Assembly (NCBI GenBank): GCA_003313425.1
Contig: NHZP01000014.1
Coordinates: 186,001-250,000 of the forward strand
Length of the DNA: 64,000 bases
From: Pseudopyrenochaeta lycopersici
Taxonomy: Eukaryota > Ascomycota > Dothideomycetes > Pleosporales > Pseudopyrenochaetaceae
Direction: 5' to 3'
Of this stretch, positions 10,298 through 22,100 are shown one piece after another; position 1 is the first letter of the stretch, and each line of letters starts with the position of its first letter. The notes below the pieces were generated by a model. That model searched no databases. It saw only the letters and a program-made list of their open reading frames with translations, and was not told where the DNA came from. The translations under genes were made by a program, and so were the position numbers.

Positions 10298-10975
10298 CTA
10301 GATCTTCGACGTGCTGAGTTTACTCATGACGAACGCGCCGTGACCTTCTGCAAAAACAGTGCCGTGACCATCCTCAATCCATCCTATAGTCTCAATCCAC
10401 CGGCCCTTCTCCTTTACAAGCTTCGCCCTGCACAATAATACACATGGCGTTGATATTGCCTTCTTGTACTTAATCGTCAACTCTGACGTCGCACACAGAT
10501 GCTGGTAGATATGAGATATCAGCGTGCCCATGACCTGATCAAGGAGCGCCGCTGTAACACCGCCGTGTAAGCGACGTGTCCCGCCATCGATATCGTGGCC
10601 TACTGAAGCCAGTATCATGGCTTCGGAAGCATCTGGATCGTGCACATCGTAGTGCTTTTCCACCTTTGCCTGCTGGCGCTCCGCTTCTTTGGTATTGATT
10701 GAAGAAAACTTGTCATGTATTGGCGCACTACCCATGAATACAGCATCATCATCAGCGTCTCTTAATTGTCCTTTTCCAGGCCGATGTAGAGCGAGGAAGC
10801 CGCGAATTGCGCCGTCTGTGAACAGCGTTCGCGTGAAAAATGTATTCGACACACCCTCGCGCCTTTCTGGTATAGACCGTTTCGTGATATGTGTTATCGA
10901 AGGATCCGAGAGGAGTCTATTGCACCATTCGTGGGCGGTGAAGTCCTCAATGTGTTCGAGCTGTATGGCCGTCAT
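10298..10975 (-). CDS. Hotdog-fold thioesterase (PaaI/4HBT type), 225 aa
   Basis: Single exon. The C-terminal half carries the hotdog signature RLHGGVTAALLDQVMG (about 135-150), where the HGG turn and Asp146 sit at the start of the central helix, followed by strand-rich sequence ELTIKYKKA. The family hydrolyses acyl-CoA thioesters; the substrate cannot be told. Residues 1-80 are an N-terminal extension typical of fungal members. No targeting peptide is evident. Neighbouring genes give no pathway clue. Confidence 0.85.
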   Translation of the reverse strand: MTAIQLEHIEDFTAHEWCNRLLSDPSITHITKRSIPERREGVSNTFFTRTLFTDGAIRGFLALHRPGKGQLRDADDDAVFMGSAPIHDKFSSINTKEAERQQAKVEKHYDVHDPDASEAMILASVGHDIDGGTRRLHGGVTAALLDQVMGTLISHIYQHLCATSELTIKYKKAISTPCVLLCRAKLVKEKGRWIETIGWIEDGHGTVFAEGHGAFVMSKLSTSKI

Positions 10976-11979
10976 GGCGGGCGGGACGTAACGGAATCAA
11001 CGATGCGCAGTGGCCGAATGAGGACTGCGAGGGTGGTGCAATTACACAGAGCATGGCGGCTATTGTCATTAGTACTGGGTGGTTAGCGCAGACGTCTGTA
11101 TAGGCGACTCTTCCGCAGCGGTGCGGAGAGGGTACAAGTTCCGAGGTTGTTGGAGACCGCCCATTGCAACTTAGCGTCCGATAAGATAATGGGGAGCACT
11201 CTCGTAATCGTCAACTATATGGACACGCGCTGGCAAAACTCTAGTTTTTGGTCTGGAAGTTTATGTACTTCATCTCTTCCATTGCAGTATTATGATCTTA
11301 TGCGTGGATAGAACCAGGGTAAACGTGTTGCAAACGGGTGTTGTATCCTTGAACTGCGTGAGTGACCAAACATTCCGTGAGGTAAACATCGCGACGCCCC
11401 CAATAGTTACAAGAGGCAAAGCTGCTCAGGATGCTGGTAAGAACATTGTGGCGCAGCTTCCAGCTGACAACACACGTACCCACGGGCGTCTCAAACTGCT
11501 CATTTTCAACATCATTCTCTCCTTCACGATAACGTATCTATTCTGCTACGACAGCTATGCTTCTTTGACCATGGCGTATTGGGAACCTCCAAATTGTATG
11601 TTGTTCTCAAAACTCTAATCAGTCCAGGATTGCGACCGACGCTGACTGTGAGCAATGTAAAGCGCCATACTCGTCGTACCCTTTGCCTCTCTCCACACAG
11701 CTTCAAGGTCATGACCAATATGGCAAAAGCTTCCCCAGCCACGTTCTTGGGTACCAATATCCTCTTGGTCATTCTGCAAATGTCAACCAAATCACCAAAA
11801 GTTGGCTTAATCCATCTACCCCGCCGGACCGTCACATTCATGAGCCCTACGACAAACTCTCTGCTCCGAATTCACAACTACAGCATAAGAGAGCCCAGTC
11901 CACTCGTTTCAGAAGGTCTGGCTTGCATCGAAGACTGTCAGAGAATACCAGCTCGTTGGACTTGGATGAAACCGGATCA
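10976..11979. other. Intergenic region, possible 5' exon or leader of the HET gene
   Basis: The HET frame stays open upstream of its first ATG (11980) back to about 11683. A pyrimidine-rich segment ending CCACACAG at 11700 looks like a splice acceptor, so a 5' exon may lie in 11550-11680, but no upstream ATG and donor in matching phase could be settled. Confidence 0.4.
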
Positions 11980-13227
11980 ATGCGACGGTCACGAAATAGC
12001 CGGAACATTCACCCTAGAGGGTGTATAGAGAGCACGAAAGAAAATCCTGAGAGAGCTACTGACGAGCCAGATTGGGAGACGGATTTCGCGTCATTAACTA
12101 TGCCCGCTAGCAATAACGAATGGCCAAGCGCAAGATCAAGTAACGCATTAAATGTTAAAGGCTCAGAGATAGAACTAAGACCAACACAGAGACCAAAGCA
12201 TCATGGTTCGAAGGATCTTGATATGGAGGGCAATCGTGCTTGGTTCTATCATCCACCTATTGACTTCGCACATCAGCAAATCCGGCTGGTCCGAATCATT
12301 GCGTCTCGACCTTCCTCTCCTATAAGATGCAAGTTTATACTAAGTATGGTTGATAACCAGAAAAGACCATATACTGCTCTTTCATACGTCTGGGGCACAG
12401 CCCAAGAGCGATCTGACCTAGTCAAAATTCAGCTCCACGGCCAGGATTTCTGGATTCGACAAAACCTTTGGCACTTCCTGCACCGAGCGCGCATGAATCG
12501 AGACCTCCGTAATAAATTGTACTGGATTGATGCTATTTGTATCGACCAAGCTGGGAATGGCAGCACTGGTCTACAAGAGAAGAATCACCAAGTCAATATG
12601 ATGAGCAAGATATACAGTAATGCACACGAAGTCATCTGCTGGCTCGGCGAACCTATTCCGGAAATGTACAGGAACTTAGGAGATCTAGAATCGTATCTTC
12701 TCGGGGCAACTTCGGCAGAGCAGGAGAATCGTGCTCTCAAAGGACTCGATTACATTATGAACCTTGATTATTGGACACGGATGTGGGTTGTCCAGGAAGT
12801 AGCACTCGCAAAGCAGATTGAGTTCAGATGTGGGCAATTTTTCTTCCACTGGTATGATATTGTCGAGCTTTGGGAAGACGGTGATCATGCGATCTTTGAA
12901 AACACACGGGCGCGCGAAAACATTAGCTTCCACCATGACGCTAGAGGTCAATCACATCACATCGCCTCTCCTTATCAAGCATTTTCGGGGAGTCTTTCAT
13001 GGGGTATGGCAAAACCAATCCTTTCTTGGAAGATCTACGGGCATATTTTGCATAACAACGACATCCTTCACACGGTGCAGTACTTTCATCACCAGAACTG
13101 TTCCAATTCTTTGGACAAGGTCTACGGACTGTTGGGACTACTCGACCATGAAGTCATTACGCCGAGCTATGATAAGAGCGTTCTAGAACTGTTTGCCGAT
13201 CTTGTTTCAATACTGTCTTCAAAATAA
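11980..13227 (+). CDS. HET-domain protein, probably C-terminally truncated
   Basis: Start is the first in-frame ATG; the open frame begins about 300 nt earlier. After a basic, low-complexity N-terminus the HET domain shows YTALSYVWG, LYWIDAICIDQ, a KIYSNAHEVICWLGE segment and YWTRMWVVQEVALA, in the order usual for the family. These proteins trigger cell death on non-self fusion. The chain stops at 13225 soon after VYGLLGLLDHEV, where family members usually continue for one to several hundred residues. Directly at the stop the +1 frame continues as plausible protein (13193-13376), which suggests a frameshift. No intron with correct borders joins the two. Confidence 0.75.
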   Translation: MRRSRNSRNIHPRGCIESTKENPERATDEPDWETDFASLTMPASNNEWPSARSSNALNVKGSEIELRPTQRPKHHGSKDLDMEGNRAWFYHPPIDFAHQQIRLVRIIASRPSSPIRCKFILSMVDNQKRPYTALSYVWGTAQERSDLVKIQLHGQDFWIRQNLWHFLHRARMNRDLRNKLYWIDAICIDQAGNGSTGLQEKNHQVNMMSKIYSNAHEVICWLGEPIPEMYRNLGDLESYLLGATSAEQENRALKGLDYIMNLDYWTRMWVVQEVALAKQIEFRCGQFFFHWYDIVELWEDGDHAIFENTRARENISFHHDARGQSHHIASPYQAFSGSLSWGMAKPILSWKIYGHILHNNDILHTVQYFHHQNCSNSLDKVYGLLGLLDHEVITPSYDKSVLELFADLVSILSSK

Positions 13228-13376
13228 GAAGCTCGTGGTCGACTTAGCAGAGCGCCGGCAAGGCTGTAAGCAAAAGTGTGACTGGAAGACGTGCGAGTTC
13301 ATTGGCGTTTTAGGAAACGCATTAGGTATTGCCAATGACGATTCGAAAGAGGTGCTTACCCGTGTGTCGAATGTAA
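13193..13376 (+). pseudogene. Frame-shifted continuation of the HET gene
   Basis: The frame one base off the HET frame reads on from NKKLVVDLAERRQG through DWKTCEFIGVLGNALG, protein-like sequence of the kind found in the C-terminal part of HET proteins. It ends at a GTAAGT that could be a donor. It is read here as the displaced 3' part of the gene upstream; alternatively the sequence has an assembly error of one base near 13200. Confidence 0.4.
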
Positions 13377-15060
13377 GTTGGGATCGCATCCATCCCTTTT
13401 CGAAGCAATGCCTCTTTGGTGTTGGATTCTAGACCATGATAGCTGTCACAGACGCGCGCTATTCTCAACCAGATGGTAGACCACAATTCACAGATCCCAG
13501 GGATGTATTTGTCAGGTAATACGACACTCCACCTACCAAAATGCTCTTCACGGCGAGTAGGTTGACGACGTGATTGTAAGAGGCGCCGCAACAGACGCCA
13601 TCCGCGACTCAGACGTCCAATCTCAAAATCTAGCATGAGATAATATGAACGAGCATTGAATTGCATTGTACCGTGTTCGGGGTGCATAGCTTAAAGATAC
13701 AGGGTGATTGTAGCGCCACAACTGCAGTTTTTCATTTTGTGCTTGACAGATCGAGCCGAGCGTATTTTCCCCCTGAGCAAATGCCATGGTATATCTATGG
13801 CCACAAAGAAGCAGAGTCAGTGCGGAGTGGCTGGCACTATCGTGTTCATGGGTGGGCCCTTGATGGGTCTTTGCTCTTCGGTGCGAATACCTTGCTACTG
13901 GCGAGTCAGGCAAGGGAAGTGTGGTCGACCCGTGCTCAGTACGCGCGGTCTTGTTTCCTCACGCCACTCCGTTGACGACTTCCTTCCCGTACTTTGTCTT
14001 TCAGTAACGCATTTTTGAAGGGCCCGACCATGCTGAAGTGTTCTTATCGGGCTGGCAATTTACGTTGCCCTTATCACCATATCAACCGCCTTGGTTCCCG
14101 AAACCACGTAACATAAAGACATCAGACTGTTGGCAACGCGATGCCGATTTTCCTCCTTGGAGAGATGCTTGAATTGTTGTCTAGACGCGAATATTTGAAG
14201 ACACAGGAACCGTTGCGGGAGAAGTCCATGAATTTTATAGCCTGGTCTTGGACCAGTTTAATAAGAATAATTCAGCATTTGAAGGAGTACCCGTCTACTC
14301 TACTAGTTTTTGTAGAGATCGAGGGTAGACTAGCAGCGACAAAGAAAGATGAGGCCGATAGGCATACTTGGCACCAAGGATGAAGGGCAACAGATTGTGG
14401 TCGTACTCCTCCCGATGGCGAAGTAACAGACTTGCCTATTCGTACATAAAACCGCGGCATAGACCATACAAAGCTGTTCGTTCTGCCAGCTTCATGACAT
14501 CAATGCTGTTGAGTATGTCGTGCCGAAATCACGAGCTTTCGACCGGCCGAAATCATCATTGAGCAAAGCGATGTGGGTAACACAGCATATTCCTGGCTAC
14601 TTGATTGAATATAGGCATCGAAACTGATGGTTCGCGCGACGTTGGGATGAGATGTGATTGGAAGCCAGGATCTAGTGTTGCAGCGCGATACCTCACGGCC
14701 CGCACACGAACAGCACGCTCTTTGGCCACCAAATTCCAACACATTGGCGTGCACCAAGCATCCTTTGCACCTTCCGTATGCGCAATGCATTTTATGGTCA
14801 AACACATGCCGAGCTACTGATCTCTTGCCTAAAACGCACCCAGTTGGTGTGTTATCCGATGACGCCAGACTGGGCATGTGTTGCATGCTCCAGCAACCCT
14901 GTAACCAACAACATACCGATGCTCGGCCGGATGCATATCTCAGATTAAAAGACAGCGATGCACGAAAACACTTATCTGCGACAGCTCGCAGCTGAACGGT
15001 AACGCTCCTGCACGCTGGGAATTGCCTTGTTGCCCTCCGGCTGTGCTGACCATCTGCGCC
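13377..15060. other. Intergenic region, possible decayed HET 3' end
   Basis: Open frames at 13661-13975 and 14141-14383 (plus) are protein-like in places but match nothing recognised; they may be remnants of the HET gene's C-terminal exons. The last 300 nt are the leader of the permease gene. Confidence 0.4.
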
Positions 15061-17004
15061 ATGGGCACTCTTGCGCACCTCAAAAGACACTTCTGGGGTA
15101 ACGGTTCCGATGAGACTGTAGATCTGTCAGTAGTCAAAGAGAAAAATGCACAGATTGGCGAGCAAGTATTTGTCGATGGAGTACCGGTCTATCAGGATGG
15201 TAATGGCGCACCCGTCGAGCAAATAAGTCCTTTGGGCTACCATGTCGGCTGGGCAGGCATATTGTTCCTCAATGTAAGCCAGATGGTAGGAACGGGAGTT
15301 TTTAGTACACGTAAGTAATACTATTACCGTTAACTTGGAAACACCTAGTAGCTAACATCATGCCTAGCGGGTGGGATCCTGCGCGCCCTTGACTCTGTGG
15401 GATTGAGTATTTTATACTGGATTTTCGGTTTTATTATCGCTGCAGGAAAGTTACATTCTGCCCAATAACGTCACAGACAACACTAACATCTCGCAGCCGC
15501 TCTTGCCGTTTATCTCGAATATGCTTCGCTTTTCCCGAACCGCTCGGGTGGCCAGGTCGCCTATCTGGAGCAGGCATATCCGAAACCAGCATTCTTGTTC
15601 CCAGTTACTTACGCCTTCTTTACTGTGGCCTTTTCCTTTTCGAGCAGCAACGCCGTCGTTCTCGCTCGGTATATCTACCGCGCTGCAGGCTACAAGGCGA
15701 GTGAGTGGCAGAACAAGGGTCTCGCAATGGGGTCCTACACCTTTCTCGCCTTTCTGTGCCTGATCTCAACTCGCTGGTCTATTCGCCTCATGAACTTGAT
15801 CTCAGCGGTCAAACTGATTATACTCCTCTTCATCGTAGTCACTGGCTTTGCAGTACTGGGCGGTGGAACAAGGGTTGAAGATCCGAGGGCTAATTTCCGT
15901 AATTCTTTCGATGGGATTACTAAAAATGGAAATGATATTGTCAACGCGCTGGTCAGTGTCAATTTTGCATATCTTGGCTATGCCAATGCCTTTAATGTTG
16001 CTGCTGAGATCAAAGTAAGTCCCGCGCTCGATGTCGTATTCAACCGTTTCATCACTTACAATGTGTAGAATCCATTCCGGTCGCTTAAGTTGGTCGCACC
16101 AATCTCTCTGGGCATTGTCTTCGTACTCTATACTCTGGCCAATGTAGCTTATTTTGCAGCCGTACCAGCCGCTGAGATCCGCGAATCTGGTGAACTCGCC
16201 GCAGCACTCTTCTTTGAAGCCGTTTTCGGTACCAAACACGCTCGTGGTTTACCGGCCTTAATCGCGGTCAGTGCCGCTGGAAACATCATGGCTGTCATCA
16301 TCGGTACTTCACGCCAAATCCGCGAATGTGCAAGGCAGGGTGTGATTCCATGGCCGCATGTTTGGGCCTCCACGCGCCCCTTTGGAACGCCATTTGCGCC
16401 GATCTTGCTAAAATGGGCGCTGACATGCATTGTCATCCTCGCTTTACCTTTTGGCGATGCATTCGACTTCCTCGTAGATCTACGCTCATACCCCGACTCT
16501 ATCTTCATCTTCCTCATGGTGGTCGGTGTGTACTACATTCGTTACCGCCGCAAGAAGGAAGGTCTTCCCGCAGCCCCCTACCAAGCGTGGCATGCTGCGC
16601 TCATCTTTTCTGCCATGATCTGCCTCTTCATCCTCATCATGCCTTGGTATCCACCAGAAGAGTCGGATTACTCCTTCTGGTACGCAACTTACTGCGTTGT
16701 TGGTATCGGGCTCATTGTCGCTATGATAGGGTACTATTTCGTGTGGATTAAGCTTCTTCCGAAACTCGGGAAGTACCAGATTCGCACAGAGACGCTGGTT
16801 AGTGATCAGGATGGGAGTGTGACACATCGCCTGAAGAAAGTGAAGAATGAGGTCGTGGAAGAGTGGGATCAGACGCATGACGAAGCGGGTAATGTTTTGG
16901 TTGAAGCAAGTGACAATGTGGACACCGAAAATGCCCACCTCACGAGGAGAGTCAAAGTCAGGAATACCACCACTGTCAACTATAGCGCCCAAGAGAAGGT
17001 TTAA
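15061..17004 (+). CDS. Amino acid permease of the LAT/methionine type (593 aa)
   Basis: Exons 15061-15310, 15368-15445, 15497-16014 and 16069-17004 give 594 codons in frame. The product is a 12-helix APC-superfamily transporter. The first helix region QMVGTGVFSTPG is the family's substrate-binding unwound segment, split by intron 1. YLEYASLFPNRSGGQVAYLEQ and GGILRALDSVG are as in fungal MUP1-like methionine permeases. A charged cytosolic tail of about 75 residues follows. Introns 1 and 3 are GT-AG; intron 2 (15446-15496) begins GAAAGT instead of GTAAGT, yet only this joint keeps the conserved protein in frame. Substrate methionine is inferred from family resemblance. Confidence 0.9.
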
Positions 17005-17558
17005 GAGGGACGACGGAAGCCCACTCGACAGAGGTGCCGTGAAGGTTGACAATGTTAAAAAATACGCGCAGCATTTCATAGTCTTATCAAATCCAACATA
17101 GGTATATCATCAGATACCGATGACACATAATGGTTTTGAGAGTCAATAACTTGATTTTGTGACTACAATAATAAATATCTGATCTACTTACGTCATCTTC
17201 AATTTATCAGTAGAGCATCAAACCCAGCACAAGCCGCATGAAAGTTTTCTGTGTGATTACGGAGGGCAAATTCTGTGTTATGAATAGAGTCACGAGTTGT
17301 TCAAATCGTGAGCTCAGAATTACACACATCTATCCAATCGTGGATGCCACCAAAGTCTACCCAATTACATACTTCATATATGCAAGGTGAAGGGAAATTG
17401 TCTTCGCTGCACAAAGCCTGATTCAAGTTCAATTCCGGTATCACCTAGCGTTCAAGTTTTGTCAAAAATGAACAATCGATGTCTCAAACGGGTTGTGGTC
17501 GACATCCAACTTGTCCACGCAGGAGCGCAACGATGCTGAAACTAGACGCTGTCTCTGC
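17005..17558. other. Convergent intergenic region
   Basis: AT-rich 3' flank shared by the permease (plus) and the unknown gene (minus). No gene seen. Confidence 0.6.
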
Positions 17559-19112
17559 TTAGGTGCCAGCTGCCTTGGGTTTATACATCGAAGCCAACGT
17601 GAGAGCTGTGTCCATCTCGAGTGAGTTGCAGGCCCCGACAGAGTTGATGTTATGGTCCGCCGGAGTGTTGGTAGGGGTAATAATGGTAGATGCGGCATCC
17701 GAGAGATAGTCATCACTGTCATTGGTCTCTTGCTGGGCTTTGGCGCTCCAGTCGCACTTTTCTTTGACAGCAGTATCGTTCTTAGCGACAGTCTCATCAT
17801 TAGAATGTGCAATATCGTACTTGGACGGTTTATCAGACACCATATCAATCATCTCGACGTCAGTGTTGGCCTGCGTTCCTGAAAGAGAACGAGACGAGGT
17901 AGCGTCGCTTGTGTTGGCAGCCCCGAAGGAAGAATTGGCGACAGTGATGTTGGTATAGTCAGAGCTTGTCTTCGCTGGGGTATCTATAGATACGATTAGC
18001 TGAAGTTCAAGACCCAAAGCGTCATGTCGGATTTAACTTACTAGGAGAATGCTGGGCTAACCGCTTACTCTTCTTGATCTTGTTACGCTTTTCGCCTGAG
18101 GTTCTTGTGCTGACATTGCTCGTACGAATGTGCTCGGAGTCTTCAGTGACATCGGCAGTAGCATTTTTGAAGGCCGTGTTGTCCGAAGCAATCAGCTTGC
18201 GTTTGCGCGCCTGAGCATACGTTGGGTCCAGAGCTCTGCCATCCTTCACCCAGCGGTTACGGTGGGCGTTGGACTCAGTGTTGATTATGGTGCTATTGTA
18301 AAGCTTGTGAGGTGCACCAAGAATAGTCCAGACCTTTTCATACTTCTACGTAAGGGATTAGCTGTTCATCGTTTGGTGATTTAATCGGAACCATACATAC
18401 CATGATAGTAACAGCAAGGTTCTTAGAAGTCTGTAGTATGAGTCAGTATATGGTATTTCTAGAATGGCCATAGCTAAAATACTTTGAGAACTAAGCAGAT
18501 CCAGTCGATACGCTCCTCAAAAGTCCATGTCTGGGTCTGGCCAATCGCGTCAATCAAAGAGCCATCATAGATAGGAATATTGAAGCCACTAGTATGCATG
18601 CACTTGGTTAAGCTCTACCTCAAGTTAGTCAACAGTAACAACGCGTACTACAGCAGACTTTGACGTACGACGATATTCCAAGCACAGTTCTCGATCGCCC
18701 AATCAGGGTAGTACTCCTTCTCGTCCGGCATGAAGCGTCTGCGGTAGGCGTTATTTGTTGTATCCTTCGCCGTTTCCATGTCCTTGAAAGCAGCAGTAAG
18801 CTTTTTTACAACCTTGCGATGCTCCTCGTCAGTCTGTGGAATAGATGCATCATTGGGAGGTGAATGCCACTGAGCATGGTTCATGGCCGCCCTAGCATCA
18901 TTCATATTTTGGAAGTACATGCTATCGACTTCGCGGTAGCTTTTTCTCAGACAGTAGGACGTAGGGGGCCTGGGGCGAGATGGCTCCTTCAGCCCTTCCG
19001 GCGCTCGCTTGTTGTCAGGCACAGCAATTTCAGAAGGAGCCTCATCGGGCGTAGTGATCTTGGGATCTGGAGTATCCCCATGCAAGCTGGTGTTTGTGTC
19101 ACCGCCTGACAT
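17559..19112 (-). CDS. Uncharacterised fungal protein, family member A (444 aa)
   Basis: Exons (minus): 19112-18669, 18614-18483, 18430-18401, 18345-18042 and 17983-17559, 445 codons. The N-terminus is acidic and Pro-rich. The central part (about 115-245) carries a globular segment with YYPDWAIENCAWNIV, TWTFEERIDWICLVLK and TSKNLAVTIMKYEKVWTILG. A basic stretch KRNKIKKSKR may be a nuclear signal. The last 145 residues are Ser/Thr/Asp-rich and look disordered. The central segment clearly resembles that of the gene at 23410-25281 (FE-R----LVLK-SK----IM). I recognise no named domain. All introns are short with GT-AG borders; the 30-nt exon is supported by the alignment. Confidence 0.75.
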
Positions 19113-22100
19113 GTTTTGCTCAAGGCGGGGGCAAAAAGAGGTGAGGTGGATGAGATAGGCAATCTTCTATGAAACTCGCATTAGTTCGACTCATTCTCTA
19201 GTTTAGTAGAGCAATCTTACTTCAATTCTCAACTTGGCCTGATATTACCCTATATAACGACATAGGGACAAGATAAATCGTCGTCGGTTGATGTGCACGC
19301 GTTGGGGAGTGGAAAGCATGCATGTTGTGAAGGATGCCGACTTTCTATACATGCAAGGACTGATTGCAAAATGATTAGGTGAAGGTGGAGGCGCGCCCAC
19401 TTCTGTGAAATCCTTTCTTCAATACAGAATTGACTGATCCTGCCATTTTCATTTCTCTGCTTCCCCATTTGAACATGTTTAGTATGGAAGGATCAAGCGG
19501 GCCACCTTCCGCAAATGGCCAGTCTCTCTGTTCCAGTCCATGGGAACCTTTGTATTTATCTAACATGAAAAGTCGAGAAATATCATGTTCAATTGCACTG
19601 TGAGCGTTTGTAATGCCGCACTAATATTAGAGATTGCTCACTGGGACTTTGTGGGGATCGCAGATGATAACATGTGAACCACATCGTAGAAACCAGAGTG
19701 GAAGCGCTTCTACAAGATGAATTTACCCCTAAAAGCAAGCTAGACCTCGATAAAAATGCCGAAAACCTATTCTTGATTTACTAGTAAACTTGTGTCTCTT
19801 CTTAGCCAGCATGGAAAGCTATGCGAGGAGCCTTCTTATAGCCTCTGAGACGTACTTCAATGGTATATTTGAGGGCTGGAGCACCACCACACACTGCAGG
19901 CATATTTAGTCATTAAGCCACCGCCATCCTTGAATGCATGAGGCATTCGGTAATTACTCGTTTTTTTGTGAGAAGATGATTTCTAATGTAAAGAGATAAG
20001 CAAATTTGAAACTATGAAACTATGAAATATAATAAACCATTAGATCTTCACGAGACATGTACGAATGTACTGTATGAGTAGCATGATTTCATTTAGAGGA
20101 TATATTTTCACTCTCGGAGTTTGTAAAACGCAAAAGGAGGGCACATATGGCGTATGCGCCGCGGATATGCAATGTCGGAGTTCGACCGAGAGAACTACCC
20201 ACAGAATCTGCGGTGATTAGGGAGGGCTCTACGATATGGCCACTTGCGACAAGCCCAGAACCATAACCCTTCTCTATCAATAGGACTGAAAGGTGATGGT
20301 AACTACGCTAAGTAACAAAACCGACTTCATGTTATCAACCAAATCTTATAATATACGGCAGGAACAGACTTTACATGTGCAATATCCCTTTAGCCTTTGT
20401 GCCCTCAGCATCAAAAATAATCTACACATGCTCGTAGTCGATTTTTTGCAAGTAAATACCACATTTTACGACGATGATACAATGGAACGAGTTTGAAGCA
20501 CCCAGCATGTCACTAGCTTGAAAATTGAAGTGTGTCGAAACAAAGGCAGTGGCGATAAGTAGATGGCGTCAGGCTGGGTACCGCTTTGAAAAGCGTTTGC
20601 GACGAAAGAAAATGAATAGTGTTCTTCAGTTGGTGAGATGTTACGCAAAAGTGGCATTGCCGCTGCCGTTGGTACTGGCCAGGTGAGAGTTGGACAAAAG
20701 AGCGGCTGGCGTATTACTATTGAGTTAGCGTGCATGGATGACCACTGCAATCTCAACGGCATGCTTCTGTCACCTACATCAGCTTCTTTTCTTTACTTCT
20801 CAACTTCAATCTTCCATCCCATCGATTTGACATATTGAGGATGTTTCTTTTTGGGGAGCTGTAGGCTGCGCGGCAGCCAATCGAAACAAAACATGGCTAT
20901 ACACGCTGTTTCGACTACCCGCCGTGATAAAGGAATTATTCCTCCTCACCCAGCTTCTCCCCAACTTATTCCTATACGCTCAAGGATCCGCTGACAATGT
21001 GGAGGAAATGTTAGATTAAAATGAACCGACAGCCTCCGCACGTTCCTAATGCTATTGTGCTATTGTGCTATTGTCGCGGAGCACGCACCAATACGCCTTC
21101 CGCTACAATTTTAAACCCCTCAACATAACTTCCCAGTATACTCGATGCCTCAACTCAAGTCGTTGCAATTTCCTCCCCAGGCCCGCACTCCATGGTAGCG
21201 TCCACCTCTCGCATACACCTTCGCCAGTATCCCGAAGCTGACCATGATTCATTGTCCGTTACAATCAAAGCGACATTGTTAAATCATAATACCAGTCTAT
21301 AAAAGCATCGTTTGTGACGGACATGTGTTTGCTGACAGTGAAAGAAGTATCACACTGTGCTTTGACGACTCCATTGTAGAGAAACTGTGTCAAATTGTGA
21401 GTTTTTTATCAGTATTAATCTCTAACTTTTCTCTGCTTATTACACTAGCTAGGCTTTTCCTTCATCAAAGCCATTTGTCACATGTGTGCATGCAAGCGAC
21501 ATATCGAGTTGCGCTCTTTGTCTCAAACAACGGAACAAATTATGCGTCGAACAAGTGTGAATAATTCTAAGAAGGGTGGGCTTTCGGCTCGGCAGAAATA
21601 CATATTCCAAGATTCTCAACAGTACCAGCTAAAAGTAATCCAGAATCAGGTGTTATAGTGCTAAACATCAGTCAGACCCACAAAAGGCGATTGCTCGGAA
21701 GCTCTATTAACGGTCTTGGGGATGTTAAACATCCTCAGCACCTGCCTGGTTAACTTTTGGATGCAGTCAAACTTTGTGCTAAGTATCGGTCTGTATTGCC
21801 CATCAGATATGGCCTCTTGTGCTTTCATAGGCTTGCATGAGAATGTCCGACTCAAACTCCGTTATGTTTATCTGCCGCTTCGATGCTTTCAGTGCCATGC
21901 GTTCCGGTGCGATATCGACTTTGCTTATCCACTCTTCGACCATCTTCCGATCTCCAGATCAAATTTCATTGGCTCTGGCGTGGTCTTGGAGCACAATACC
22001 TACCTCTCTCGACCAATTCGATGGGTTAGATAATGCATAACGGTTGAGACACTCAGTTCAGTCCTCCTAGTCGGCTGTCTTTTCCAGAAATTGATGCCTC

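Noticed and set aside
15022..15060. Upstream extension of the permease N-terminus
   Set aside because: It begins with TTG; the first ATG at 15061 is followed by a normal family N-terminus.
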